The notes beneath the pieces are model-generated. The model made no database searches. It worked only from the letters and a program-made list of their open reading frames with translations, and had not been told where the DNA came from. This document shows, one piece after another, positions 56,045 through 64,000 of a stretch of DNA of 64,000 nt. The stretch covers positions 1 through 64,000 of the forward strand of contig JAEEVL010000010.1 in the NCBI GenBank assembly GCA_016290875.1, given 5' to 3'. Position numbers and translations under genes: made by a program. Origin of the DNA: Ruminococcus sp. GTDB lineage: Bacteria; Bacillota; Clostridia; Oscillospirales; Ruminococcaceae. Positions within the stretch are counted from its first letter, which is position 1. The number at the start of each line of letters is the position of its first letter.

Positions 56045-57450
56045 TCGTCATTCTCCTTTTTTGCGCTGGTATTTGTAAACTCAGGCAGTATGCCCTCTTC
56101 CGTCTCCGCATTTGTCTTTCCCGGAAACAGCATTGTTTTCAGCGTCATAAGTATTATCTGAAGGTCCATGCGCACAGAGTAGTTCTCTATGTACATCAGA
56201 TCCATTTTCAGCTTGTCATAGGGTGAAGTGTCATATACTCCCGTTACCTGAGCATAGCCTGTAAGACCGGCTTTTACCTTGAGACGGTACTCGAATTCAG
56301 GCATTTCCTTCTTGTATTCCTCGGTAAGCTCCGGCCTTTCCGGACGCGGACCTACAACGGACATATCGCCCTTGAGTATGTTGAGAAGCTGCGGGAACTC
56401 GTCTATCCTGAACTTTCTCAGGATCTTTCCCACGGGAGTTATACGGTCGTCCTCTTCGGAAGCAAGACGGGGCTTGCCGTCTTTTTCCGCGTCAACGATC
56501 ATACTTCTGAATTTATAAACGTAGAATTCCTTGTGATCGATGGTAAGACGTTTCTGCTTGTAGAGCACAGGTCCTCTGTCATAAAGCTTTACAGCGATCG
56601 CTGAGATAAGCATGAACGGCATAGCCGGAACGAGTGCAATAAGCGAGAAAACTACATCAAAGATACGCTTAATGAATCTCTGCTCGAAATCAAGACCGTA
56701 ATTGCGGCAAAGCAGAAGCGGCGTATCAAAGAGACGTATATCATCTGCGCCTCTGACTATTATATCCGAGATCTTCGGTGCAATGTAGGCACGGAGAGAA
56801 TTCTCGAAGCAGAATTTGAGATAATCGTTGCGGAGCTCTGCCGGTATATCACAGATTATTACTCCCTCATACTTCAGAAGCTGCTCCCTGATAACTTCTT
56901 CCGATTCATTTATGCTTACAGATTCGCATATCATATACTTGTCCACACGCTGGCTCATTTTCAGAACGAGCGCAGCAGCCTGATGGCTTCCGTAAAGAAT
57001 TATCAGCTTTCTCGGCGGATAGAGCACGAAGTAGACCTTACCTGTAAACAAAGTCCACAGGAATATAAATCCGAGATCCGCCAGCGTCATAAATAAGATA
57101 GGCGAAGCATCCATGAAGTCTCTGCCGATAAGGCTTATCAGGAAATACGTCACGACATTCACGCAGGCCATGGATATAGTCTGCGAATAGAGCATATCCG
57201 TTTTTTTCAGATAGCCCAGCTTGAAGCCGCCGTAAACCTTGAAAAAGAGTGCAGTAAGCAAACAATAGATAGCTATGAGTACCCAGTTTCCTCGTCTGTA
57301 AAACGGCAGCACGATAGCATCTACGTACGAATGATACCATACAAGGGCAAAAATGCCTGTCAGCGCTCCGAGCAGCAGCATTGCGGCACCGAAGGTGACA
57401 AATCGTTTATACAAGTCTCTTTTACTGTTCATAATATTCCGGACCGTCAT
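56041..57450 (-). CDS. Undecaprenyl-phosphate sugar-phosphate transferase (priming enzyme)
   Basis: A 469-residue polyprenyl glycosylphosphotransferase of the WbaP/CpsE type. Four or five N-terminal membrane helices are followed by a CoA-binding-like middle domain, a further membrane helix (IFDVVFSLIALVPAMPFM) and the catalytic C-terminus (YKFRSM, FRIDEFPQLLNILKGDMS, GPRPERPE, KAGLTGYAQV). It puts the first sugar-phosphate on undecaprenyl phosphate and starts the glycan. It is the first gene of the run; AAGGA lies 8 nt before ATG 57450. Confidence 0.93.
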   Translation of the reverse strand: MTVRNIMNSKRDLYKRFVTFGAAMLLLGALTGIFALVWYHSYVDAIVLPFYRRGNWVLIAIYCLLTALFFKVYGGFKLGYLKKTDMLYSQTISMACVNVVTYFLISLIGRDFMDASPILFMTLADLGFIFLWTLFTGKVYFVLYPPRKLIILYGSHQAAALVLKMSQRVDKYMICESVSINESEEVIREQLLKYEGVIICDIPAELRNDYLKFCFENSLRAYIAPKISDIIVRGADDIRLFDTPLLLCRNYGLDFEQRFIKRIFDVVFSLIALVPAMPFMLISAIAVKLYDRGPVLYKQKRLTIDHKEFYVYKFRSMIVDAEKDGKPRLASEEDDRITPVGKILRKFRIDEFPQLLNILKGDMSVVGPRPERPELTEEYKKEMPEFEYRLKVKAGLTGYAQVTGVYDTSPYDKLKMDLMYIENYSVRMDLQIILMTLKTMLFPGKTNAETEEGILPEFTNTSAKKENDE

Positions 57451-57590
57451 AAGGCAGTCCTTTGTAGTCTCCTTATATCTATATACAGTGCCTGCAAAAA
57501 GCAGACTCTACTCTATTATATCAAATCGCTCTGCATATGTCAATACTTTAACGATTATAATTCGCATTATCTCTGACTTTTCGGAGCAAA

Positions 57591-57626
57591 ATAAAAAGTC
57601 CGGCTGGAAATCTGACCGGACTTTTT
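57591..57626. terminator. Bidirectional terminator
   Basis: AAAAAGTCCGG and CCGGACTTTTT around a 12-nt loop. On the minus strand it ends the SleB-type gene and insulates the glycan operon. Confidence 0.85.
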
Positions 57627-57659
57627 AAATCTGTTAGCTATCAGGATCATTTCTGTTGT

Positions 57660-58487
57660 TTATCTGAAATGATTCTGTCTGCCGTCTCCCCAGAAGTATA
57701 AATACCCATGGTTGAACTCGGCTTGATTATTGAAGTAATATCTTACAGCATTCTGGACTTGCTCTGTCACGTACGACAGATATGTTCCTTTAAATGCGTA
57801 GGACTCACTTCCTGTGAACTGATTGCGCTGTGTGAGCACTTCAGTTATAGTACCAGGGAACGATGCGCTGTTTACCCTGTTCATAATGACTTCAACGACT
57901 AAAGCTTTGTCGTATTCGGAGATCCAGGCTGAACCTGCCTCGTGTGCAACCACGTTGCAGAGTACAACGAATTCTTCGTCAGTGATAGGAAGTCTATTCT
58001 CATTTTCTTCGGGAGCTCCCTGCGTGTCTGCAAAAGCTTCCCCTTCATGTTCTGTTTCTGTTTCTTCAGGCTCTGCGGGAGTTTCTGTTTCTGTTTCCTC
58101 CTCAGCAGGCTCTTCTTCGGGTTCGGAGTCTTCCACTGTTTCCTCGGGCTCTGCGGCGGGCTCGGGGGGAAGTTCCTCCTGTACGATTTCCTGTACCGCT
58201 TCTGTAACGATCTCGGGAGCGGTAGTTGTTGTGGTTGTTTCTGCCGGAGCAGTTGTTGTGGTCAACTCAACAGTTGTTGTAGTTGCCGTTGTTGTTACGA
58301 TCGCGGTTGTAGTGCTAACAGAAGTTTGAATTGCAGCGACTGTCATCTCTTCACTTGCGGGCTGCTCGATTTCCACCATATTGCTTGAATTTACATTCGG
58401 AGCTGCCTTGTCGGCAACCATGAGCCCACTGATAAGACATACAGCAATTGTACCGAGAATGGTCGCTACGTTTTTTGCTTCTCTCAT
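57660..58487 (-). CDS. Membrane-anchored SleB-type cell-wall hydrolase
   Basis: A 275-residue protein with an N-terminal signal-anchor helix (about 8-26), a ~130-residue Thr-rich then Glu/Pro-rich spacer (about 45-168), and a C-terminal SleB/CwlJ-like hydrolase domain (LCNVVAHEAGSA, VVEVIMNRVNSASFPGTITEVL). The Glu in AHEAG is the expected catalytic residue. Family members cut peptidoglycan, in spore cortex or vegetative wall. With spoIVB in the same window a spore role is possible, but the long spacer also suits a cell-surface enzyme. Confidence 0.88.
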   Translation of the reverse strand: MREAKNVATILGTIAVCLISGLMVADKAAPNVNSSNMVEIEQPASEEMTVAAIQTSVSTTTAIVTTTATTTTVELTTTTAPAETTTTTTAPEIVTEAVQEIVQEELPPEPAAEPEETVEDSEPEEEPAEEETETETPAEPEETETEHEGEAFADTQGAPEENENRLPITDEEFVVLCNVVAHEAGSAWISEYDKALVVEVIMNRVNSASFPGTITEVLTQRNQFTGSESYAFKGTYLSYVTEQVQNAVRYYFNNQAEFNHGYLYFWGDGRQNHFR

Positions 58488-58534
58488 CTACTCATCCTTT
58501 CGTGATTTTGCATCCCTCTTTCGGGGACGTGCTA

Positions 58535-58563
58535 ATGATAACACAAACCGCAGAAAATGGCAA
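58535..58563 (-). promoter_or_regulatory. Promoter of the SleB-type gene
   Basis: On the minus strand: TTGCCA, 17 bp, TATCAT. The short leader has an imperfect hairpin, GCACGTCCC and GGGATGC. From 58564 to 59008 only AT-rich sequence without a convincing gene was seen. Confidence 0.6.
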
Positions 58564-59008
58564 TAGTTTTGAGAACGATTCCATTTTAAGACTAAAAATG
58601 AAAGAGGAAAACTTGAGCAAAAGTGTAAAAAAGCACATATTATATGTCCCAAATGTAAAAGTTCTGTAAATTCACTGTTAATAAAATAAATATTATAGCA
58701 ACTAAAAATTACAAAAACGTTACAATCAGCACATTATTTCTAATACTCTCGGTATAATTCAAGACGCTTTTGAAGATTTTGAGAGGTAGATTATCAGCAA
58801 AAATCAGTTCTCCGGAGAACCAACTTCCACTATTTATGCGTTTTTTCTGCTCTGTAAAATCATATTCAGAAGCTCTTAAAAAAATGACAAACCGGTAAAA
58901 ATCTATACCGAATGGCATATTGATTTTGCTGTTCCGGTACCATTTTCAGAGTCATCGCAATTTTTGGTCAGTGGTGTTTTTGACACTTATTTCGCCCTCT
59001 CCGAAGCA

Positions 59009-59036
59009 TAAAAAACAGGCACCCGAAAGTGCCTGT
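59009..59036 (-). terminator. Terminator of glyS
   Basis: ACAGGCAC, six-base loop, GTGCCTGT; on the minus strand it is followed by TTTTTATG. Confidence 0.88.
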
Positions 59037-59060
59037 CCTTTATATATTATAATAGTATAC

Positions 59061-60467
59061 TCAGAATGCCATCTTTGCTTCGAGGTAAGCTACGAGGTCA
59101 TCGATAGCTACACGCTCCTGCTGCATTGTGTCACGGTCACGAACTGTTACACAGTTGTCTTTCTCGAGAGTATCAAAGTCATATGTGATACAGAAAGGTG
59201 TTCCGATCTCATCCTGACGGCGATATCTCTTACCGATAGTACCAGCCTCGTCGAAGTCTACCATGAACTTCTTGGAAAGCATTTCATATACTTCCTCAGC
59301 CTTGGGAGAGAGCTTCTTAACGAGCGGAAGAACTGCACACTTGAAAGGTGCAAGTGCAGGATGGAAATGCATTACTGTACGAACTTCCTTCTTCTCGTTG
59401 CCGTTCTTGTCTGTGGAAACGATCTCCTCCTCGTCGTAAGCCTCTGTAACGATAGAGAGGAAAAGTCTCTCTACGCCGAGTGAAGGCTCGATAACGTAGG
59501 GGATGTATTTCTCGTTAGTCTCAGGATCAAAATACTCAAGGGACTTGCCGCTGGTATTGATGTGCTGTGTGAGGTCGTAGTCTGTTCTGTCAGCAACACC
59601 CCAAAGCTCACCCCAACCAAACGGGAAGAGATACTCGAAGTCTGTTGTAGCCTTTGAATAGAAGCAGAGCTCCTCCTGATCGTGGTCACGAAGACGGAGG
59701 TTCTCCTCCTTGAGTCCAAGGCTGAGGAGGAAGTTCTTGCAGTAGCTTCTCCAGTAGTCGAACCACTCGAGGTCTGTACCGGGCTTGCAGAAGAACTCAA
59801 GCTCCATCTGCTCGAATTCACGAACACGGAAGATGAAGTTACCGGGAGTGATCTCGTTACGGAAGGATTTACCAACCTGAGCAACACCGAAAGGAACCTT
59901 CTTACGTGTAGTTCTCTGAATGTTTGCAAAGTTTACAAAAATACCCTGTGCAGTCTCAGGACGGAGATAGAGCTCAGACTTGCTGTCCTCTGTAACACCC
60001 TGAAATGTCTTGAACATAAGGTTGAACTGACGGATATCTGTGAAGTTGTGCTTGCCGCAGTTAGGGCAGACAATGTTGTGCTCCTTGATGTAATCCATCA
60101 TCTTCTCGTTGGACCAGCCTGCAACGTTTGTGCCGTCGAAGTCCTCGATGAGGTTGTCGGCACGGTGACGAGTCTTACACTCCTTACAGTCCATAAGAGG
60201 ATCAGAGAAGCCGCCGATATGTCCGGAAGCCACCCATGTCTGAGGATTCATAAGGATAGCAGAGTCAAGACCAACGTTGTACTTGTTCTCCTGAACGAAT
60301 TTTTTGAGCCATGCCTTCTTGATATTGTTCTTGAGCTCTACGCCGAGCGGGCCGTAGTCCCATGTATTTGCGAGACCGCCGTATATCTCAGAGCCAGGAT
60401 ATACAAACCCCTTAGACTTACAGAGATCAACGATCCTGTCCATTACTTTTTCATTGTTTTTCAGCAT
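59061..60467 (-). CDS. glyS: Glycyl-tRNA synthetase (single-chain dimeric type)
   Basis: A 468-residue class II synthetase that charges tRNA-Gly. Key parts are [20 protein letters not shown], the class II motif 2 region ([20 protein letters not shown]), motif 3 ([12 protein letters not shown]) and the C-terminal anticodon-binding domain ([15 protein letters not shown]). A CxxC..CxxC pair ([14 protein letters not shown]) suggests a zinc site. It is of the alpha2 type, not the alpha2beta2 glyQ/glyS type. GAGGT precedes ATG 60467. Confidence 0.97.
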   Translation of the reverse strand: MLKNNEKVMDRIVDLCKSKGFVYPGSEIYGGLANTWDYGPLGVELKNNIKKAWLKKFVQENKYNVGLDSAILMNPQTWVASGHIGGFSDPLMDCKECKTRHRADNLIEDFDGTNVAGWSNEKMMDYIKEHNIVCPNCGKHNFTDIRQFNLMFKTFQGVTEDSKSELYLRPETAQGIFVNFANIQRTTRKKVPFGVAQVGKSFRNEITPGNFIFRVREFEQMELEFFCKPGTDLEWFDYWRSYCKNFLLSLGLKEENLRLRDHDQEELCFYSKATTDFEYLFPFGWGELWGVADRTDYDLTQHINTSGKSLEYFDPETNEKYIPYVIEPSLGVERLFLSIVTEAYDEEEIVSTDKNGNEKKEVRTVMHFHPALAPFKCAVLPLVKKLSPKAEEVYEMLSKKFMVDFDEAGTIGKRYRRQDEIGTPFCITYDFDTLEKDNCVTVRDRDTMQQERVAIDDLVAYLEAKMAF

Positions 60468-60526
60468 AAAAAAACCTCACTTCGATGTTTTATCCGGAAA
60501 AAGCCCCGGAAGTAATTATCTATTAT

Positions 60527-60555
60527 ATTGTAAGATAAAATCCGGCAATTGTCAA
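60527..60555 (-). promoter_or_regulatory. Promoter of glyS
   Basis: On the minus strand: TTGACA, 17 bp, TACAAT. The leader is only about 50 nt, so there is no room for a T-box. Confidence 0.8.
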
Positions 60556-60589
60556 GAGGGTAACGATCAAAACTTCACCTTACCTGTTA

Positions 60590-60611
60590 TTATACTATTA
60601 TAATAGTATAA
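60590..60611. repeat. Perfect 22-bp palindrome between glyS and hrcA
   Basis: TTATACTATTA followed by its exact reverse complement. A 14-base part (ATTATAATAGTATA) also occurs at about 59046-59059, just past the other end of glyS. It could be an operator or simply AT-rich chance. The rest of 60612-60840 shows no gene or known RNA. Confidence 0.6.
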
Positions 60612-60843
60612 ATTCAGGAACCAGAGGTTAGAAGTCAGATTGTAGGCGCTGCCTTTGGCAGTCTACAAATCATAATTCAGAGCGTAGTGAATGACGTCCT
60701 CGACGTCCAACTGATATATAATGTATATCAGAGTGAGTGTTTCATATCCGTCTTCACAAACAGCATTTCAGCCAAATTTATGTATATGTCAAACGCCTGC
60801 CAACAGTGAAATTTGTCTAAAATGCCGAAAATGCATAAAACCC

Positions 60844-60872
60844 TTGACAAAGGAGCATAATAGTGATAAATT
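60844..60872 (+). promoter_or_regulatory. Promoter of the hrcA operon
   Basis: TTGACA, 17 bp, TAAATT, placing the start site at or near the CIRCE element. Confidence 0.75.
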
Positions 60873-60876
60873 ATAC

Positions 60877-60903
60877 TTAGCACTCAAAGAGTGAGAGTGC
60901 TAA
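60877..60903 (+). promoter_or_regulatory. CIRCE operator (HrcA binding site)
   Basis: A perfect match to the CIRCE consensus: TTAGCACTC, nine bases, GAGTGCTAA. It sits over the transcription start of hrcA-grpE-dnaK, so HrcA represses its own operon until heat stress. Confidence 0.98.
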
Positions 60904-60926
60904 AGACCAGAGAGGATGTGTTTACA

Positions 60927-61979
60927 GTGGACGAAAGAAAATTGAAGATACTCGCCGCTGTAGTCGACGAATATGTAAGGACCGGCGAGCCTGTCGGCTC
61001 TAAAGTCATATCCAAACTCGACAACATCAAAGTCTCATCGGCGACCATAAGAAATGATATGGCTGCCCTTGAACAGATGGGTTACCTCGAACAGCCTCAT
61101 ACTTCTGCCGGAAGAATACCTACTTTCGCCGGTTACAGACTGTATATCGACGAACTCATGACTCTGCCGGATCTTCCTGACGAGGAAAAATCAAGACTCG
61201 ACAGTCTCCTCGGTGACAAGGATACACCAGAAGAACTCCTGGTACAGAATGCCGCAGCCGCTCTCACAGAGATAACTCAGTGCGCCGCAGTCGTTACGAA
61301 TCCGACACCGCGTTTCTCAGTTATTTCCAAAGTAGAAGTAATCCCGACAGGAAAAAGACTCTACGTGATACTCCTTATCACTTCAAACGGAAGTATCAAG
61401 AACAAAGCGTGCAGGCTTGAATTCGACCTCAATCACGAACAGCTCGAATTCTTTACTCATTATATAGAAGAAAATCTCAACGGCGTTTCCGTTGAACAGC
61501 TCTCAGAAAAGATGTTCGATAAGATGGTAGCCGCCGTCAGTGCATATATGGTCTCGCTTTCACCGCTCGTCAAGGGCATATGTGAGCTCTCGGAGGATCT
61601 CCGTCAGCAGGAACTCACCCTAAGCGGAGGCGAAAAGCTCCTCTCCTGCGAGGAACTCGATAAAATGGAAGTTGTCCGCTTTATCGAACATAAAAATCAG
61701 CTCTCGGATATGCTGGAGGATACCTTCAGCGGTATACAAGTCAAATTCGGCTCTGAAACAGACAGCTTCGCTATCGGAAATTCAAGCCTTATCGTATCAA
61801 AATACCGCAAGGACGGCAAGGAAGCCGGTTCTCTCGGCGTCATCGGTCCGATGAGAGTAGATTACAAAAAGATAATCCCCTACGTCGATTATCTGACTCA
61901 GAAGATATCCTATCTGATGTCAGACGGCGAAGATGACATAGTTTCAGGTGCGGTCGATGAGATCGGGCCTAAGACATAG
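60927..61979 (+). CDS. hrcA: Heat-inducible transcription repressor HrcA
   Basis: A 350-residue repressor that binds CIRCE. It has the N-terminal winged helix (LAAVVDEYVRTGEPVGSKVI, SSATIRNDMAALEQMGYLEQPHTSAGR) and the GAF-like middle and C-terminal domains (SLGVIGPMRVDYKKIIPYVD). GTG 60927 fits family alignment and has AGAGGA about 10 nt upstream. It is the first gene of the operon with grpE and dnaK. Confidence 0.96.
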   Translation: MDERKLKILAAVVDEYVRTGEPVGSKVISKLDNIKVSSATIRNDMAALEQMGYLEQPHTSAGRIPTFAGYRLYIDELMTLPDLPDEEKSRLDSLLGDKDTPEELLVQNAAAALTEITQCAAVVTNPTPRFSVISKVEVIPTGKRLYVILLITSNGSIKNKACRLEFDLNHEQLEFFTHYIEENLNGVSVEQLSEKMFDKMVAAVSAYMVSLSPLVKGICELSEDLRQQELTLSGGEKLLSCEELDKMEVVRFIEHKNQLSDMLEDTFSGIQVKFGSETDSFAIGNSSLIVSKYRKDGKEAGSLGVIGPMRVDYKKIIPYVDYLTQKISYLMSDGEDDIVSGAVDEIGPKT

Positions 61980-61995
61980 GAAAGGAGAACACCAA

Positions 61996-62595
61996 GTGGA
62001 AGAAAAAAATATCCCGAACGAACAGGAAGCTGCTCAGGAGAATGAGGAGTCCTCAGTTGAGATCAACGAGGAACTCATCGAAAAGGCTATCGAAGCTGCT
62101 GAGAACTGCGAATCTACTGACGAGGATGACGCTGTAAGCGAATACAACGACACCGCTACTCAGTTCGCAGAACTTGAAGAAGCTCTGAACGAAGCCAATG
62201 ACAAATATCTCCGCCTTTATGCTGAGTACGACAATTACCGCAAGCGTACTGCAAAAGAGAAGAACGAAACTTATCAGAACGCATCTGTAAAGTGCATCGA
62301 AGAGCTCCTTCCCGTTGTAGACAGCTTTGAAAGAGCTATAAACGCCGACTGTACCGACGAGAATTTCAAAAGCGGTATGCAGATGATATTCGGTCAGATA
62401 AAGGACTTTCTCTCAAAGATGAATGTCACAGAGATCGAAGCTCTCGGCGCTGAATTCGATCCGAATTTCCATAACGCTATCCAGCAGCAGGACGGTACGG
62501 ATTATGCCGCAAACCATGTCTGCGCAGTATATCAGAAGGGCTATATGCTCGGTGATAAACTGGTAAGACCTGCTATGGTGGCTGTTGCAGTATAG
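61996..62595 (+). CDS. grpE: Nucleotide exchange factor GrpE
   Basis: A 199-residue DnaK co-chaperone that releases ADP. An acidic N-terminal tail leads into the long dimerisation helix (YLRLYAEYDNYRKRTAKEK) and the C-terminal beta domain (GAEFDPNFHNAI, VYQKGYMLGDKLVRPAMVAV). GTG 61996 has AAAGGAGAA upstream; a longer reading overlapping hrcA is rejected. Confidence 0.96.
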   Translation: MEEKNIPNEQEAAQENEESSVEINEELIEKAIEAAENCESTDEDDAVSEYNDTATQFAELEEALNEANDKYLRLYAEYDNYRKRTAKEKNETYQNASVKCIEELLPVVDSFERAINADCTDENFKSGMQMIFGQIKDFLSKMNVTEIEALGAEFDPNFHNAIQQQDGTDYAANHVCAVYQKGYMLGDKLVRPAMVAVAV

Positions 62596-62697
62596 CAGAA
62601 AACACAGGACTTAATGGTCCTGCATACTATCATTCAAGACTAACACTTTCAAGATCCAGCAAACGGATCATGTAACAATTATCAGGAGGAATTTATT

Positions 62698-64000
62698 ATG
62701 AGTAAAATTATCGGTATCGACCTTGGTACAACTAACTCTTGCGTAGCCGTTATGGAAGGCGGCAACGCAGTCGTTATCCCCAACAGCGAGGGTGCTAGAA
62801 CTACACCTTCAGTAGTCGCTTTCACAAACAACGGTGAGCGTCTCGTTGGTCAGGTTGCTAAAAGACAGGCTATCACAAACCACGACAGAACAGTTTCTTC
62901 TATCAAGAGACATATGGGTTCTGATTATAAAGTATCTATCGACGACAAGAAGTACACTCCTCAGGAGATCTCCGCTATGATCCTCCAGAAGCTCAAGGCT
63001 GACGCTGAGGCTTACCTCGGAGAGTCTGTAACTGAGGCTGTTATCACAGTTCCTGCTTACTTCACAGACTCACAGAGACAGGCTACAAAGGACGCTGGTC
63101 AGATCGCTGGTCTTACAGTTAAGCGTATCATCAACGAGCCTACTGCAGCTGCTCTTTCCTACGGTATTGATAAGGAAGAGGAGCAGACCGTAATGGTATA
63201 CGACCTCGGCGGCGGTACATTCGATGTATCCATCATCGAGATGGGCGAAGATGTTCAGCAGGTTCTTGCAACAGCAGGTAACAACCGTCTCGGCGGTGAC
63301 GACTTCGACCAGCGTATCATCAACTGGATCGTTGAAGAATTCAAGAAAGCAGAGGGCATCGACCTTTCACAGGATAAGATGGCTGCTCAGAGACTCAAGG
63401 ACGCTGCTGAAAAGTCAAAGATCGAGCTCTCATCCACAACAACTTCAAATATCAACATTCCTTTCATAACTGTTGATGCATCAGGTACACCTAAGCACCT
63501 CGACCTCACACTTACACAGGCTAAGTTCAACGAGCTCACAGCTGACCTCGTTGAGGCTACAATGGGACCTGTTCGTCAGGCTCTCAGCGACAGCGGACTC
63601 CAGATCTCAGAGATCAACAAGGTCCTCATGGTCGGCGGTTCTTCAAGAATCCCCGCTGTTCAGGAAGCTGTTAAGAAGCTCATCGGCAAGGATCCTTTCA
63701 AGGGCATCAACCCTGACGAATGTGTTGCACTCGGTGCTGCATACCAGGGCGGCGTTCTCGGCGGCGACGTTAAGAACGGTCTCCTTCTCCTCGATGTAAC
63801 TCCGCTTTCACTCGGTATCGAGACTGCCGGCGGCGTTTGCACAAGAATGATCGAGAGAAATACAACTATCCCGACAAAGAAGTCTCAGGTATTCTCAACT
63901 TACGCAGACAATCAGCCTGCTGTTGACATCAATGTTCTCCAGGGTGAGCGTGAGTTCGCAAGAGACAACAAGCAGCTCGGTACATTCCGTCTCGACGGCA
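62698..64000 (+). CDS. dnaK: Chaperone DnaK (3' end outside window)
   Basis: The first 434 codons of the Hsp70 chaperone. It begins [22 protein letters not shown], with the typical phosphate loop (first 18 residues), and continues with [59 protein letters not shown] and the start of the substrate domain ([15 protein letters not shown]). The frame is open at the window end. AGGAGGA precedes ATG 62698. It is under CIRCE control through the upstream genes. Confidence 0.98.
   Translation, partial: MSKIIGIDLGTTNSCVAVMEGGNAVVIPNSEGARTTPSVVAFTNNGERLVGQVAKRQAITNHDRTVSSIKRHMGSDYKVSIDDKKYTPQEISAMILQKLKADAEAYLGESVTEAVITVPAYFTDSQRQATKDAGQIAGLTVKRIINEPTAAALSYGIDKEEEQTVMVYDLGGGTFDVSIIEMGEDVQQVLATAGNNRLGGDDFDQRIINWIVEEFKKAEGIDLSQDKMAAQRLKDAAEKSKIELSSTTTSNINIPFITVDASGTPKHLDLTLTQAKFNELTADLVEATMGPVRQALSDSGLQISEINKVLMVGGSSRIPAVQEAVKKLIGKDPFKGINPDECVALGAAYQGGVLGGDVKNGLLLLDVTPLSLGIETAGGVCTRMIERNTTIPTKKSQVFSTYADNQPAVDINVLQGEREFARDNKQLGTFRLDG

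Noticed and set aside
58709..58918. 69-codon minus-strand frame in the gap before glyS
   Set aside because: No ribosome site or promoter and no recognisable protein features; treated as non-coding.
59682..60515. Long open frame opposite glyS
   Set aside because: Antisense shadow of a conserved synthetase, without ribosome site.
60468..60555. T-box riboswitch before glyS
   Set aside because: The leader is about 50 nt and has no T-box sequence or antiterminator.

Overview
The window looks like a chromosomal segment of an anaerobic cellulolytic Ruminococcus (Oscillospiraceae, Bacillota). The main clues are a secreted GH5 glucanase ending in a type I dockerin, the Firmicutes-type SRP RNA–dnaX–ebfC–recR block, a CIRCE-controlled hrcA-grpE-dnaK operon, an NfnAB-type ferredoxin:NADP+ oxidoreductase and strong Shine-Dalgarno sequences with many GTG/TTG starts. 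No rRNA, CRISPR array, insertion sequence or prophage was seen.

Layout. 1-8.5 kb is an accessory defence region: the 3' part of an Eco57I-like DNA methyltransferase gene, a GIY-YIG/SF2-helicase/Tudor restriction-type subunit, and a very AT-rich NACHT STAND ATPase with its own promoter. It abuts a tRNA-Thr(CGT) gene, which lies at the end of a 106-107 bp tandem array whose other units carry only the 5' two thirds of that tRNA. 9.2-13 kb holds the SRP RNA, a TPR membrane protein, dnaX, ebfC and recR. 13-17 kb holds purB, a candidate type I toxin-antitoxin locus, rimM, a lipoprotein and trmD. 17-25 kb holds HPr, the sporulation protease SpoIVB, a DEDDh exonuclease, an intergenic structured element, a small unknown gene and a two-component system whose sensor has a very unusual aromatic-rich domain. 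25-31 kb holds the dockerin-bearing GH5 enzyme, nfnBA and a LysR regulator.

31-42 kb holds an acetyltransferase, a membrane protein, a cell-wall cluster (ddl, a membrane-anchored Mur ligase, an alpha/beta hydrolase), an FHA/PP2C/membrane-protein trio and secDF. 42-48.7 kb is the F1Fo ATP synthase operon atpB-E-F-(H-A)-G-D-C, in which delta and alpha are one continuous 675-codon frame. 48.8-57.5 kb is a surface-glycan operon (priming phosphotransferase, manC, gmd, two GT4 glycosyltransferases, rmd) predicted to make and use GDP-D-rhamnose. 57.6-64 kb holds a SleB-type hydrolase, glyS and the hrcA-grpE-dnaK heat-shock operon, with dnaK cut by the window end.

How it works together. Most of the window is housekeeping: replication and repair, translation, membrane energetics, protein export and folding, and envelope building. 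The parts most worth following up are the transcribed array of truncated tRNA-Thr units next to the defence genes, the type I toxin-antitoxin candidate between purB and rimM, the AtpH-AtpA fusion, the NACHT protein with an unrecognised N-terminal domain, and the W/Y/N/Q-rich sensor kinase. All assignments come from reading sequence and family motifs; no database search was run.
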